Both the position numbers and the translations under genes were made by a program. Positions 1 through 8,136 of a stretch of DNA of 64,000 nt are shown here, piece after piece. Source of the DNA: Brevibacterium sp. CS2 (GTDB taxonomy: Bacteria; Actinomycetota; Actinomycetes; Actinomycetales; Brevibacteriaceae); assembly GCF_005280295.1 (NCBI RefSeq), contig NZ_CP040020.1:868001-932000 (forward strand), in the 5' to 3' direction. Within the stretch, counting starts at the first letter, position 1, and each line of letters starts with the position of its first letter. The notes under the pieces are model-generated. The model had not been told where the DNA came from, did no database searches, and saw only the letters and a program-made list of their open reading frames with translations.

Positions 1-1122
1 ATCACCGTACTGGTCATCGCCTGCCCACACGCCCTGGGCCTCGCGATCCCGCTGGTCGTCTCGATCGCGACCGAGCGCGCCGCCCGAGGCGGGGTACTCA
101 TCAAGGACCGGCTCGCACTCGAGTCCATGCGCACCGTCGACGCCGTGCTGTTCGATAAAACCGGCACCCTCACCAAGGGAGAACCCACCGTCACCGCGAT
201 CGATCCCATCGAAGGACGTGACGAAGACGACGTGCTCGCCCTGGCTGCGGCGGCCGAAGCCGACAGCGAACACCCGCTGGCCCGCGCCATCACCGGAGCC
301 GCCAGATCCAAAAAAATCCAGGTGCCGAAAGCCTCGGACTTCTCCTCGTCCCCGGCCGTGGGAGTCAAGGCCACCGTCGATGGCGCCGTCATTGAGGTCG
401 GGGGCCCCTACCTGCTCGACCAGCAGAACCGAGATGAGCTGCCGGTGGCCGACCAGTGGCGGGAGGAGGGCGCGATCATCCTCCACGTCCTCGCCGACGG
501 CGACGTGATCGGCGCGCTGCGGCTCGCCGATGAGATCCGTCCCGAGTCCCGCGACGCCGTCGACGCCCTACACTCCGCCGGTGCTCAGGTCGTAATGATC
601 ACCGGCGACGCGCAGGCCGTCGCCGACACCGTAGCCAAGGATCTCGGCATTGATCGGGTCTTCGCGGGCGTGCGCCCCGAGGACAAGGCCGCGAAAGTCA
701 AGGAACTCCAAGACGAGGGCCGCAAGGTCGCGATGGTCGGCGACGGCGTGAACGATGCCCCCGCATTGGCCCAGGCCGACGTCGGCATCGCCATCGGCGC
801 AGGCACCGACGTCGCCATCGGTTCCGCAGGCGTCATCCTCGCCTCCTCCGATCCGCGCTCAGTGCTCTCGGTGTTCGAACTCTCCCGCGCCAGCTACCGA
901 AAGATGAAGCAAAACCTGTGGTGGGCCGCAGGGTACAACCTGATCTCCGTGCCGCTCGCGGCGGGCATTCTCGCGCCCATCGGGTTCGTGCTGCCGATGA
1001 GCATCGGCGCGATCCTGATGTCGGCTTCGACCGTCGTCGTCGCACTCAACGCGCAGTTGCTCCGGCGCCTGAACCTCGATCCCGCGGCCAGCGCGCGGCG
1101 GCTACTCAACCGCTCCGAGTGA
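1..1122 (+). CDS. copB: Copper-type P1B ATPase (CopB-like), C-terminal part
   Basis: The frame is open from base 1, so the N-terminus is missing and 373 residues remain. P1B ATPases pump heavy metals across the cytoplasmic membrane using ATP. Visible in order are the transmembrane metal motif CPH (bases 22-30), the phosphorylation motif DKTGT (154-168), the nucleotide-domain SEHPLA, the hinge GDGVNDAPAL, and two final helices with YN and MSASTVVVALNAQ. CPH together with MSxST is typical of the CopB (P1B-3) group rather than the CPC/MSxSS CopA group, so copper export, possibly Cu(II), is inferred. The csoR gene starts 33 bases downstream and supports a copper role. Whether a His-rich N-terminus exists cannot be seen. 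Confidence 0.9.
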   Translation: MTVLVIACPHALGLAIPLVVSIATERAARGGVLIKDRLALESMRTVDAVLFDKTGTLTKGEPTVTAIDPIEGRDEDDVLALAAAAEADSEHPLARAITGAARSKKIQVPKASDFSSSPAVGVKATVDGAVIEVGGPYLLDQQNRDELPVADQWREEGAIILHVLADGDVIGALRLADEIRPESRDAVDALHSAGAQVVMITGDAQAVADTVAKDLGIDRVFAGVRPEDKAAKVKELQDEGRKVAMVGDGVNDAPALAQADVGIAIGAGTDVAIGSAGVILASSDPRSVLSVFELSRASYRKMKQNLWWAAGYNLISVPLAAGILAPIGFVLPMSIGAILMSASTVVVALNAQLLRRLNLDPAASARRLLNRSE

Positions 1123-1155
1123 TCCGGACTGTCCCTATCGTCCATCAGGAGACCG

Positions 1156-1491
1156 ATGATGAGCACCCTGTCCCTTCCCTCCGGTCACGCTTCCGAGAGC
1201 GCGGCCGACCGCGGCTACATCAGCGACAAGGCCCGCTACCTCGCTCGCCTCAGGCGCATCGAGGGACAAGCCCGCGGCATCCACCGCATGATCGATGAGG
1301 ACGCCTACTGCATCGACATCCTCACCCAAGTAAGTGCGATCACCTCCGCGCTAGAGAACGTCGCGATCGGTCTCCCCGATGACCATCTCAGGCACTGCGT
1401 CACCGGCGCCATCCGGAACGGTGAGACCGCAGCCGATCACAAGATCGATGAGGCATCCCAAGCCATCGCCCGACTGATCAAGTCCACCTGA
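1156..1491 (+). CDS. csoR: CsoR-family copper-sensing repressor
   Basis: This is a 111-residue cytoplasmic repressor of the CsoR/RcnR (DUF156) family, which leaves its operator when Cu(I) binds. The Cys-His-Cys ligand set is complete: C52, H77 and C81. Their spacing of 25 and 4 residues matches the characterised mycobacterial CsoR (C36, H61, C65). The N-terminal helix carries the basic RLRRIEGQARG motif used in DNA contact. The start is a double ATG behind AGGAG; either could be used. The gene follows the copper ATPase with a 33-base gap, so the repressor probably controls its own operon. It is an ordinary-sized member with an extra N-terminal stretch of about 20 residues. Confidence 0.93.
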   Translation: MMSTLSLPSGHASESAADRGYISDKARYLARLRRIEGQARGIHRMIDEDAYCIDILTQVSAITSALENVAIGLPDDHLRHCVTGAIRNGETAADHKIDEASQAIARLIKST

Positions 1492-1504
1492 AGGAAGGAA
1501 ACCG

Positions 1505-1639
1505 ATGCGACTCCTCACCCGCATGACCTCAGCCATAGCCCGATCCTTCGAGGCCGAGCTCACCGTGCGCCGATGCTGCCAGGCTGTCCGTTGGGCACTC
1601 ACCATCCGATCCGCCGGCAGTCAGCAAGAGTCGCCGTGA
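1505..1639 (+). CDS. Small peptide gene downstream of csoR
   Basis: A 44-codon frame begins 13 bases after the csoR stop, behind a strong AAGGAAGG ribosome site. The peptide is basic and has a Cys-Cys pair in the middle (RRCCQAVRW) and no transmembrane segment. Position and ribosome site suggest it is co-transcribed with csoR. The Cys pair could bind metal, but that is only a guess. I do not recognise a family, and it could be an untranslated remnant. Confidence 0.45.
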   Translation: MRLLTRMTSAIARSFEAELTVRRCCQAVRWALTIRSAGSQQESP

Positions 1640-1701
1640 GGCGCCTCTCGAACGATCCGCATCCAGCTGCGGTCGATCCCTGAGTCAGACAGCAGCAATG
1701 A

Positions 1702-2613
1702 GTGACCGCACGACTCTCCCCGCCCTTGTCTGCCCGCACCCGCACCGTTCATCGCCCCATCGGGCCTGCCTCATATGACTGCGTGCAACTCGTCGTCGTG
1801 CGCGATGGCACGGCGATCGTGTTCTCCGAGTTCGGTGAGCAGCCGGTCAGCTTCGGCGACGCGATCCTCCTCGGACCCAACGTGCTCTGCGGGACCGAAC
1901 CGGAGGGGCAGCTGACTGTCACGACGATCTACATCGACACCGATCTCGCTCTGGATCAGTTCTTCTGGCAATACTCCACGATCCTGCACGATCGACTGGA
2001 CGCGCAGGGCTTCGCCAAGAAGGTCTACTCCGAACCGGCCCAAGTGCTGCATCCGGGCCGGGATCGGGCGGGCCTGATGCTGCCGTGGCTCGATGAGATG
2101 GTCGCACTCAGTGCCGAGGGGCATTTCCATGAACGCTTCCCCCGGTTACAGTCGCTCTGGTTCGCCGTCGTGGACGTCATCGCCCCGCATGTCCGCGTCT
2201 CCCCGATGCGGCTGACCAGATTCCAGCGCGCTCGCTCCCGCCCGGTCTCTTCCCATGAGCGAGCGCTGGGACCGTTACGCCGCGAAGCGATGCTCGTGCG
2301 CGATGCGCTCCATCGTGATGTCGCCTCCCCGTGGACATTGACAGAGCTGGCTGAGCTGGCGCAGCTCTCCCCGAAGCAGCTCGCCCGCGTGTTCACCGCT
2401 GCGTTCGGTAAGACCCCGACCGCCTATCTGACGATGCTGCGAGTGCAGGAGATGGCGCGACTCCTACGGGAGACGAACATCACCGTCGCGGCGGCTGGGC
2501 AGCGGGTCGGCTGGCGCAGCCGATCACGCGCGATCGAGGCGTTCACCGCGCATACCGGGGTCACCCCGAACCGGTACCGAGACATGCGGCCGGTCGTCGC
2601 CGACGTGCCCTGA
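1702..2613 (+). CDS. AraC-family transcriptional regulator
   Basis: A 303-residue regulator with a cupin-like N-terminal ligand domain (about residues 20-110) and a C-terminal AraC/XylS double helix-turn-helix (about 205-300). The first helix pair includes LTELAELAQLSPKQLARVF; the second half ends in the usual TGVTPNRYRDM. The start is taken as GTG at 1702; an ATG at 1698 is out of frame. The target genes and inducer are unknown. It may regulate the neighbouring copper genes or transfer genes. An 8-bp hairpin follows about 35 bases after the stop. Confidence 0.88.
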   Translation: MTARLSPPLSARTRTVHRPIGPASYDCVQLVVVRDGTAIVFSEFGEQPVSFGDAILLGPNVLCGTEPEGQLTVTTIYIDTDLALDQFFWQYSTILHDRLDAQGFAKKVYSEPAQVLHPGRDRAGLMLPWLDEMVALSAEGHFHERFPRLQSLWFAVVDVIAPHVRVSPMRLTRFQRARSRPVSSHERALGPLRREAMLVRDALHRDVASPWTLTELAELAQLSPKQLARVFTAAFGKTPTAYLTMLRVQEMARLLRETNITVAAAGQRVGWRSRSRAIEAFTAHTGVTPNRYRDMRPVVADVP

Positions 2614-2649
2614 CTTCCGAGGTTCCCGGTTTCGCGAACGGGACAGTTC

Positions 2650-2668
2650 GACCGGGAAAATCCCGGTC
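2650..2668 (+). terminator. Hairpin after the AraC-type gene
   Basis: GACCGGGA, loop AAA, TCCCGGTC forms a perfect 8-bp stem 36 bases past the stop codon. There is no clear T-run after it, so termination is plausible rather than certain. Confidence 0.4.
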
Positions 2669-2867
2669 AGGGCGGCTTCTCCTTCTCCCCGGCGCGGCCC
2701 GTGGGTAAGCCGGTATGTCCTACGTCAGGTGCCTCCGCGTTCCTGACGGCCAACCTACCGACTTCGCTGTTCGCTGACCGTCTGACTCGCCGGAAGCTCC
2801 TGGCTCACCTCGCTGGTGCAAGGCCAGCAGCCCCTCGTGCGGCTGGCCGCTCGGGAGGAGGCCGACG

Positions 2868-3956
2868 ATGGCGACGAGGCAAGAGGAGGCCCGCCAGGCG
2901 CGGGAGGCGAAGCTCGACGAGTTCCACGACAAGCTCACCGGTGCGGTCGAGCGGCTCGTCACCGGGGATGACTGGGCCGATGCGCTCCGGTTCGCCGCGA
3001 AGTTCAGGTCACGGAGCTTCAACAATGTGCTGCTGATCTGGACGGCTCATATGGAGGCGTTCGAACAGGGCCGAGTGCCTGAACCTTTCCCCACCCTGGT
3101 CGCCGGATACAAGCAGTGGCAGCAACTCGGCCGACAGGTCGAGAAAGGCCAGGCTGGGTATCAGATTCTCGCACCAGTGACGGGCAGATTCGCCTCCGCG
3201 AACCTCGCCGACGCAATGTCGTGGCGGCGGCTGAACCGAGGTGAGAAGCCGAAGCCGGGAGAAACAGTGCGCACCCGGATGGTCGGAGTGCGACCGGCCT
3301 ACGTCTGGGATGTCTCCCAGACCAGCGGTGAACCGATCCCCGCACGACCCGAGCCTCAGCTGCTCAAAGGCGAAGCCCCGGCAGGGCTCCGTGACGGCCT
3401 GGCCGATCAGGTGCGAGCGGAGGGGTTCGAGCTGCTGTGGGTGCCGCACGAGGGCATGATCGGCGGCGCGAACGGGCGCACGAACTTCACCGAGAACTGG
3501 GTCGCGGTGCGCACGAACATGGACGACGCCGCGCAGGTGAAGACCCTCGCCCACGAGCTCGCCCATGTCCTGATGCACGGCCCTGATCAGCAGGAGGCCC
3601 GGCAGCATCGCGGGATCGGGGAGGTCGAGGCCGATAGCGTCGCGCTGATGATCGGCGCCGCTCACGGGATGGACACCAGCGAGTACACGATCCCGTACGT
3701 CGCGGGCTGGGCGGCGGCCGTGGATGGGAAGAACCCGGTCGAGGTGGTGCAGGCCGCCGGGGAGCGGATACGGAAGACCGCTCTCGATGTGCTCGACCGG
3801 CTCGACACGGAGCAGGTGAGCAATGGCATCCCGCCCGGCCTCACCCGAGACGCACCCCAGCAGCAGGCGCAGCGCGAGCGCCCCCGCACCGCGTCACGAA
3901 CACGCGAGCCCGAGGAGCCTCAGCCTGAGCTCGCGACACCAGAGCGGGGGCTGTGA
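2868..3956 (+). CDS. ArdC-like antirestriction protein with ImmA/IrrE-type metallopeptidase domain
   Basis: A 362-residue protein in two parts. Residues about 15-140 match the ArdC-type single-strand-DNA-binding domain (SFNNVLLIW, GYKQWQQLGR, VEKGQAGYQIL). Residues about 180-300 form a zinc peptidase-like domain with HELAH at 229-233 and a downstream EVEAD (252-256) as the likely third ligand. ArdC proteins protect incoming single-stranded plasmid DNA from restriction during conjugation, and this is the expected job here. The start lies behind GGGAGGAGG, after a short intergenic stretch that includes the dyad GGCCAGC/GCTGGCC (2822-2848). It overlaps the primase-polymerase gene by one base (TGATG), so the two are probably translationally coupled. 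Confidence 0.85.
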   Translation: MATRQEEARQAREAKLDEFHDKLTGAVERLVTGDDWADALRFAAKFRSRSFNNVLLIWTAHMEAFEQGRVPEPFPTLVAGYKQWQQLGRQVEKGQAGYQILAPVTGRFASANLADAMSWRRLNRGEKPKPGETVRTRMVGVRPAYVWDVSQTSGEPIPARPEPQLLKGEAPAGLRDGLADQVRAEGFELLWVPHEGMIGGANGRTNFTENWVAVRTNMDDAAQVKTLAHELAHVLMHGPDQQEARQHRGIGEVEADSVALMIGAAHGMDTSEYTIPYVAGWAAAVDGKNPVEVVQAAGERIRKTALDVLDRLDTEQVSNGIPPGLTRDAPQQQAQRERPRTASRTREPEEPQPELATPERGL

Positions 3957-4888
3957 TGGCTGCCCGTGACCTGTCGGCGATCTTCCTCAACGCCACCGAG
4001 CAGCCACTCCCGCACGCGGCCCGTGAGCTTGCGGTCGCTGGGGTGCCGGTGTTCCCGGTCGCGCCGCGCGACAAGGTGCCGCTGATCCGCCACGGCCGGG
4101 GCTTCCGGGATGCGACGACGAACCTGCGCCAGGTGGAGGCGTGGTGGCGTAGTTCGCCACACGCGAACATCGGGATACCCACCGGCCGAGTCTCGGGCCT
4201 GTCGGTGGTGGATGTGGACGTGCACGGCACGAACGGCTACGACGCCCTGAACCGCGCAGACCGCGCCGGGCTCGTGAGCGGGTGGGAGTTTCTGGTGCGC
4301 TCGCCCACGGGTGGCCTGCACCTCTACTACCCAGCCGCCGACGAGATGGAGCAGCGGTCGTGGCAGGCCGGGGATGCGGGGATCGACTTCCGCGGCGACG
4401 GCGGCTACATCGTCGCCCCACCCTCGCTGCGGGTGATCGACGGCGAGATGGTGCCCTACCGGATCACCGGGCTCGGCACCGAGCCTGCACACCCGCTGGA
4501 GGCGGGACGGCTGCGGCGTTTTCTCGAACCGCCCAGACCGCCGCGCCGATTCCTGCCTCGGGTGCGCGGGCAGGGGCGGACCGATCCGCAGAAGCTCGCG
4601 AACTGGCTGGGCGGAGAGCGCACCGACCGGAACCGGAAGCTGTTCTGGGCGAGCTGCGTCCTCGCCGAGGAAGGCGTGCCCTATCGGGATGCGCTGGACG
4701 CGATGCTCACGGTCGAGCAGCCCGACTTCGGGCAGCGGGAGATCACCCGCACCGTCACCTCCGGCTACAAACGCATCCACGGCGATCCGCCCTCAGTCCG
4801 TGGGAACAGAGCGCCCCTCGGCGGGCCTGCGCGCGCCACCGTCGGCGCATCTCAGGAGCAGCGGCTTGCGCCGGCGAGGGGGCTGTGA
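3956..4888 (+). CDS. Bifunctional primase-polymerase (Prim-Pol, AEP superfamily)
   Basis: A 310-residue protein of the primase-polymerase family found on plasmids and integrative elements, where it makes primers and can extend DNA. The metal-binding pair is visible in VVDVDVHG (D86, D88), followed by GGLHLYY with H122 and then GIDFRGDGGYIVAPPS (about 142-157), the family signature. The C-terminal 100 residues resemble the primase C-terminal region that follows this domain in phage and ICE proteins. The ATG at 3956 overlaps the preceding stop; a GTG three bases earlier is possible. The product may convert the transferred strand to duplex DNA or help autonomous replication of the excised element. 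Confidence 0.88.
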   Translation: MAARDLSAIFLNATEQPLPHAARELAVAGVPVFPVAPRDKVPLIRHGRGFRDATTNLRQVEAWWRSSPHANIGIPTGRVSGLSVVDVDVHGTNGYDALNRADRAGLVSGWEFLVRSPTGGLHLYYPAADEMEQRSWQAGDAGIDFRGDGGYIVAPPSLRVIDGEMVPYRITGLGTEPAHPLEAGRLRRFLEPPRPPRRFLPRVRGQGRTDPQKLANWLGGERTDRNRKLFWASCVLAEEGVPYRDALDAMLTVEQPDFGQREITRTVTSGYKRIHGDPPSVRGNRAPLGGPARATVGASQEQRLAPARGL

Positions 4889-5667
4889 TGGAGCGGCGGC
4901 GCGGGTGGGCGGTGGTCACGGCCGCGTCGGGAACCGTGCTCATCGGGGCAGGCGCGTTCTGGCTGTCGTTCACGGCGCTGGCCGACCTCGCCGTGCGTTC
5001 CGGGATCGGGGGCGGGCAGGCGTGGATCTGGCCGCTGCTGGTCGATGGGCTGATCGTGGTCGCGACCGTTGCCGTGGTCGCTCTCGATGGGCACCGGGCG
5101 GCCTGGTATCCGTGGGCGCTGCTCATCGGCGGCGCACTTGTCTCGGTGATCGCGAACGCCGCTCACGCCCTGGTCACCGCCGAGGCGTCCGCGCCGGGCC
5201 TGCTCGCCGCGACCGTCGCCGCCGTCCCGCCACTGGTGCTGCTCGCGTCCACCCATCTGACCGTCGTGCTCATCCGCTCCACCCGCACCACGACTACACC
5301 GCCGCAGACCGAGGAGCCTCTGCCGGCTCTGCCGGCAGGCACCGCGCCCGATACCCCGGCCCCGCGCTCGGCGACGGAGCCCGACGATCCCTCACCGCAG
5401 CACGAGGACGAAGTAGGCCCGACCGCGCCCACGACGCCCGAGTCCCACGAGTCGGCTCCGACGGGGGTTGGTGCTGATCGGCGGGAGCGGGCGGCGCGGC
5501 TGCGGGAGGCGGGCTGGTCGAACAAGCAGATCGCCCGCGAACTCGATGTGCACCCCTCGACTGTGGGCCGCTGGTTTCCCCGACGGCCCGAGGCCGAGGT
5601 GTCTGAGTCGTCCGGCCCGCAGGAGGCCGGCACCCCACCTGAACATTCCGAGGAGGAACCGTCATGA
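4888..5667 (+). CDS. DUF2637-like membrane protein with C-terminal helix-turn-helix
   Basis: A 259-residue protein. Four hydrophobic helices fill roughly residues 6-120 (among them AWIWPLLVDGLIVVATVAVV), giving the look of the DUF2637/SpdB-type proteins common on actinobacterial conjugative elements. After a Pro/Thr-rich linker, residues about 197-230 form a helix-turn-helix with EAGWSNKQIARELDVHPSTV. A membrane domain joined to a DNA-binding helix-turn-helix suggests a role in anchoring or positioning element DNA at the membrane, but this is inference. The ATG overlaps the Prim-Pol stop by one base, and the gene overlaps the next one by four bases. Confidence 0.75.
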   Translation: MERRRGWAVVTAASGTVLIGAGAFWLSFTALADLAVRSGIGGGQAWIWPLLVDGLIVVATVAVVALDGHRAAWYPWALLIGGALVSVIANAAHALVTAEASAPGLLAATVAAVPPLVLLASTHLTVVLIRSTRTTTTPPQTEEPLPALPAGTAPDTPAPRSATEPDDPSPQHEDEVGPTAPTTPESHESAPTGVGADRRERAARLREAGWSNKQIARELDVHPSTVGRWFPRRPEAEVSESSGPQEAGTPPEHSEEEPS

Positions 5668-6074
5668 ACACCGAACAGCACCCGCACGACCAGCAGTCGC
5701 CCGAGCAGCCGCCACCATCCGAGGCGGCAGGGCCGGAGCGGCCTGATCCGTCGGCGGGGATGGCGCCCGAGGCGATCCAGGCCGCCGACGTCGACCGCGA
5801 GAAGCAACCCACGGAGGGCGTGGACGTGGAGAGGCCGACGCGCGGGGTGGACTGGGTGCGCGCCTCCGACCTGCTCTCCCGTGGCAGCGGCTATGTGTCG
5901 CGGCGTGGCATCGACCTGGACGCCAAGCTCGCTCGTGGGACCCGGCACGGCATCGCGGTCAGCGCCAAGTATGTCGGTCGGCAGATCGCCGCGGGCGCGA
6001 GGCGGCTGCCGCCGGTCTCGGCGTTCGGCCGCGAGGAGCCCGCGCCCGAGGCGCCGGGTCTGGGCAGGAAGTGA
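5664..6074 (+). CDS. Element protein of unknown function
   Basis: A 136-residue protein. The first 60 residues are Pro/Glu/Gln-rich and probably disordered. The second half is basic, with RGSGYVSRRGIDLDAKLARG followed by GIAVSAKYVGRQIAAGARRL. No transmembrane segment or known motif is visible. It overlaps the upstream DUF2637-like gene by four bases (ATGA), so it belongs to the same transcription unit. Confidence 0.6.
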   Translation: MNTEQHPHDQQSPEQPPPSEAAGPERPDPSAGMAPEAIQAADVDREKQPTEGVDVERPTRGVDWVRASDLLSRGSGYVSRRGIDLDAKLARGTRHGIAVSAKYVGRQIAAGARRLPPVSAFGREEPAPEAPGLGRK

Positions 6075-6146
6075 CCCAGGGGTGAGCCGTCATGTCTACG
6101 ATCCGACGTTCTTTCCCTGACCGCCCCGCAGTTCGTGGGAGCCGGC

Positions 6147-6155
6147 GTGCACCTG
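6147..6155 (+). repeat. GTGCACCTG boundary motif, copy 1
   Basis: GTGCACCTG lies 20 bases before the ATG at 6175. It is part of an imperfect hairpin (GCACCT...AGGTGC, 6149-6170) whose right arm contains the AGGAGG ribosome site of the next gene. Confidence 0.6.
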
Positions 6156-6174
6156 CCTGGCAGGAGGTGCCGAG

Positions 6175-7053
6175 ATGATCCCGCACACAACGACCGCCGC
6201 CGGCCCGGGCGGCGAGGACTACACGACCGGCGAGGGACTGCGCGCCCTGCTGACCCGGCTGCACGAGGAAGGGCCGGGAGCGTGGCGCACCGATCCGACC
6301 GCCGCGAAGCTGATGCAGTACGCGGCCGACAAGTACGCCGCTCTGGCGCGTAAGCACGGTCTTGATCCGTGGGAGGCGGCGGGTGCCGCGTTCGATGTGA
6401 TGCGCACCCGTTCCGCGCGCGAGGCCGATGACCCGTGGGGCGTGGTCACCCACGCGGTGCGGATCACCTGCATCGCCGAGGAGCGCGCCCAAGGCCTGCT
6501 GTGCTCGACGCATCAGGCGCGCCGCCCGCACTACTCGGTCTTCCACGACGCCGAACGCCTCTCCGACCGGGACAACCCGCTGGATGACTACCATCCCGCG
6601 TTCCACATCACCGACCCCCACCCCGACGACGAGCACGAGGGCCAAGATGAGCGGGAGGTGGTGGAGCCGGCGGGGGTGGTCACGTCGGCGTCTGGTGCGG
6701 TGGAGGACGCGATCGCGTTCGTCACCGTCCTCGGCTGGCCGGCCCAGACGGCCCGCGCCGCGGTCGAGCATGTCTGCCACGCCCTCGCCCGTACCGGGTC
6801 GCGGCAGTCGGCGTTCGAGGTGCTGCGCCGCGACCAGCACTCCCGCGCCCTGCTCGACCTGCCCGGCTCCTCGTGGACTGCGCTGCTGCGGGCACTGCTC
6901 GGCAACCCCGCCCCCGGGGTCGCCGCGACCTCGGCAGGGCGGGGCATCCTGCTGCGGTTGCTGATCGGTGAGACGCTGCCGGTGCTGCTGCACGACGACG
7001 ACCTCGTGCTCACCGTGTCACTCGCGGCACCCCGGAATGGGGGCCGGCGATGA
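6175..7053 (+). CDS. Element protein, possibly with a sigma-factor-like helical region
   Basis: A 292-residue protein behind AGGAGG. Residues about 40-105 (YAALARKHGLDPWEAAGAAF and the DPWGVVTHAVR that follows) look like the helical core of a sigma-70 region 2 or a related DNA-binding domain. A central acidic, His/Asp-rich stretch follows (about 130-165). The C-terminal half (about 180-285) is again helical (AQTARAAVEHVCHALARTG). No sigma region 4 is evident. I do not recognise a named family. The last four bases overlap the next gene (ATGA), so it is coupled to the ParB-like protein. Confidence 0.65.
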   Translation: MIPHTTTAAGPGGEDYTTGEGLRALLTRLHEEGPGAWRTDPTAAKLMQYAADKYAALARKHGLDPWEAAGAAFDVMRTRSAREADDPWGVVTHAVRITCIAEERAQGLLCSTHQARRPHYSVFHDAERLSDRDNPLDDYHPAFHITDPHPDDEHEGQDEREVVEPAGVVTSASGAVEDAIAFVTVLGWPAQTARAAVEHVCHALARTGSRQSAFEVLRRDQHSRALLDLPGSSWTALLRALLGNPAPGVAATSAGRGILLRLLIGETLPVLLHDDDLVLTVSLAAPRNGGRR

Positions 7054-8060
7054 GTATCGAGCTGGAACGGGCCGTGTCCTCGATCAGGATCGGGAACCGG
7101 CACCGCACCGACCTGGGCGGCATCGACGCCCTGGCCGCGTCCATCGCCCGCGACGGCCTGCTCCAGCCCCCGACGATCACCCCGGACGGGGTGCTCGTGT
7201 GCGGCCGGCGCCGACTCGCCGCGATCCAGCAGCTCGGCTGGCGCACCGTGAACGTGTGGGTGCGGCAAGGAATCTCGAACCGGCTCGGGCATCTCCTCGC
7301 CGAGCAGGACGACAACCTCCTGCACAAAGACCTCACCCCACTGGAAGCAGCGTCCCTCTACCGGGAGCTCAAGACCCTCCTCGCTGAGGATGCGGCGCGT
7401 CGGCAGGAAGCATCCCGGTTCAGCAGCGACCACCAACCCGCCGAGGGCGGTCAGGACGGTGGCGGAAAATTTCCGGCACCGTCACCGACACCGGCGGGTG
7501 AGGCGCGGCAGCAGGCGGCGACGATGATCCCCGGTGCCGCGTCGTACCGGACATTGGACAAGATCGAGGCGATCCAGCAGGCCGCCGACCGTGACGACCT
7601 CCCCGACGACACCCGTACGTCGGTAGCGAATGCGTTGGCGCGGATCGAGGCGGGCGCGCCGGTGCATCCGATCTTCGAGGAGGTCCGCGCCCTCCTCGAC
7701 GACCCCGCCCGGAGCCGGGACGCGGAACTGGACCGGCTCGCGCAGGAGGCGGTCGCCCGCGCCAAGAACCGCCCCCGCCGCACGAAGAGCCCTGCCGCTC
7801 TGGCACCGGCGGGGCTGACGGTGTGGACGGCCCGCTCGTTCGTCGTGATCTGGGGCGAACTGGTCGACTGGTGGACGCATTACGACCCGGCCGTGCTCGC
7901 CGGCGAGCTCACCGAGGAGCAGATCGAGATGTTCCTGACGATCGCCGACGGCACCGCCCGCTTCGCCACCGCCCTCCGTGCCGCATGCAACCAGAACACC
8001 GACAACGACGAAGACCGTGACGAGGGTGAGGGTGGGATGCGGCATCTGCGCGCCCTCTGA
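7050..8060 (+). CDS. ParB/Srx-like nuclease-domain protein
   Basis: A 336-residue protein whose first 110 residues form a ParB N-terminal domain: GGIDALAASIARDGLLQPPT, then VLVCGRRRLAAIQQLGW, then NLLHKDLTPLEAASLYREL. It lacks the long Ser/Ala linker of the chromosomal ParB in this window, and its CGRRRLAA replaces the GERRLRA CTP-binding motif of true ParB. It is therefore more likely an element maintenance or transfer regulator than a segregation protein. The second half has no recognised domain. It overlaps the upstream gene by four bases. Confidence 0.8.
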   Translation: MSIELERAVSSIRIGNRHRTDLGGIDALAASIARDGLLQPPTITPDGVLVCGRRRLAAIQQLGWRTVNVWVRQGISNRLGHLLAEQDDNLLHKDLTPLEAASLYRELKTLLAEDAARRQEASRFSSDHQPAEGGQDGGGKFPAPSPTPAGEARQQAATMIPGAASYRTLDKIEAIQQAADRDDLPDDTRTSVANALARIEAGAPVHPIFEEVRALLDDPARSRDAELDRLAQEAVARAKNRPRRTKSPAALAPAGLTVWTARSFVVIWGELVDWWTHYDPAVLAGELTEEQIEMFLTIADGTARFATALRAACNQNTDNDEDRDEGEGGMRHLRAL

Positions 8061-8121
8061 CCCCCTCCCGTTTCGCCGCCTCGGGCCCCATGAGGGGGTG
8101 TCGGGGCGGATGCGCGTTCGG

Positions 8122-8130
8122 GTGCACCTG
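8122..8130 (+). repeat. GTGCACCTG boundary motif, copy 2
   Basis: This copy ends six bases before the ATG at 8137 and is in frame with it (reading MHLVGM), the same arrangement as copy 4 at 17506. Confidence 0.6.
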
Positions 8131-8136
8131 GTGGGC

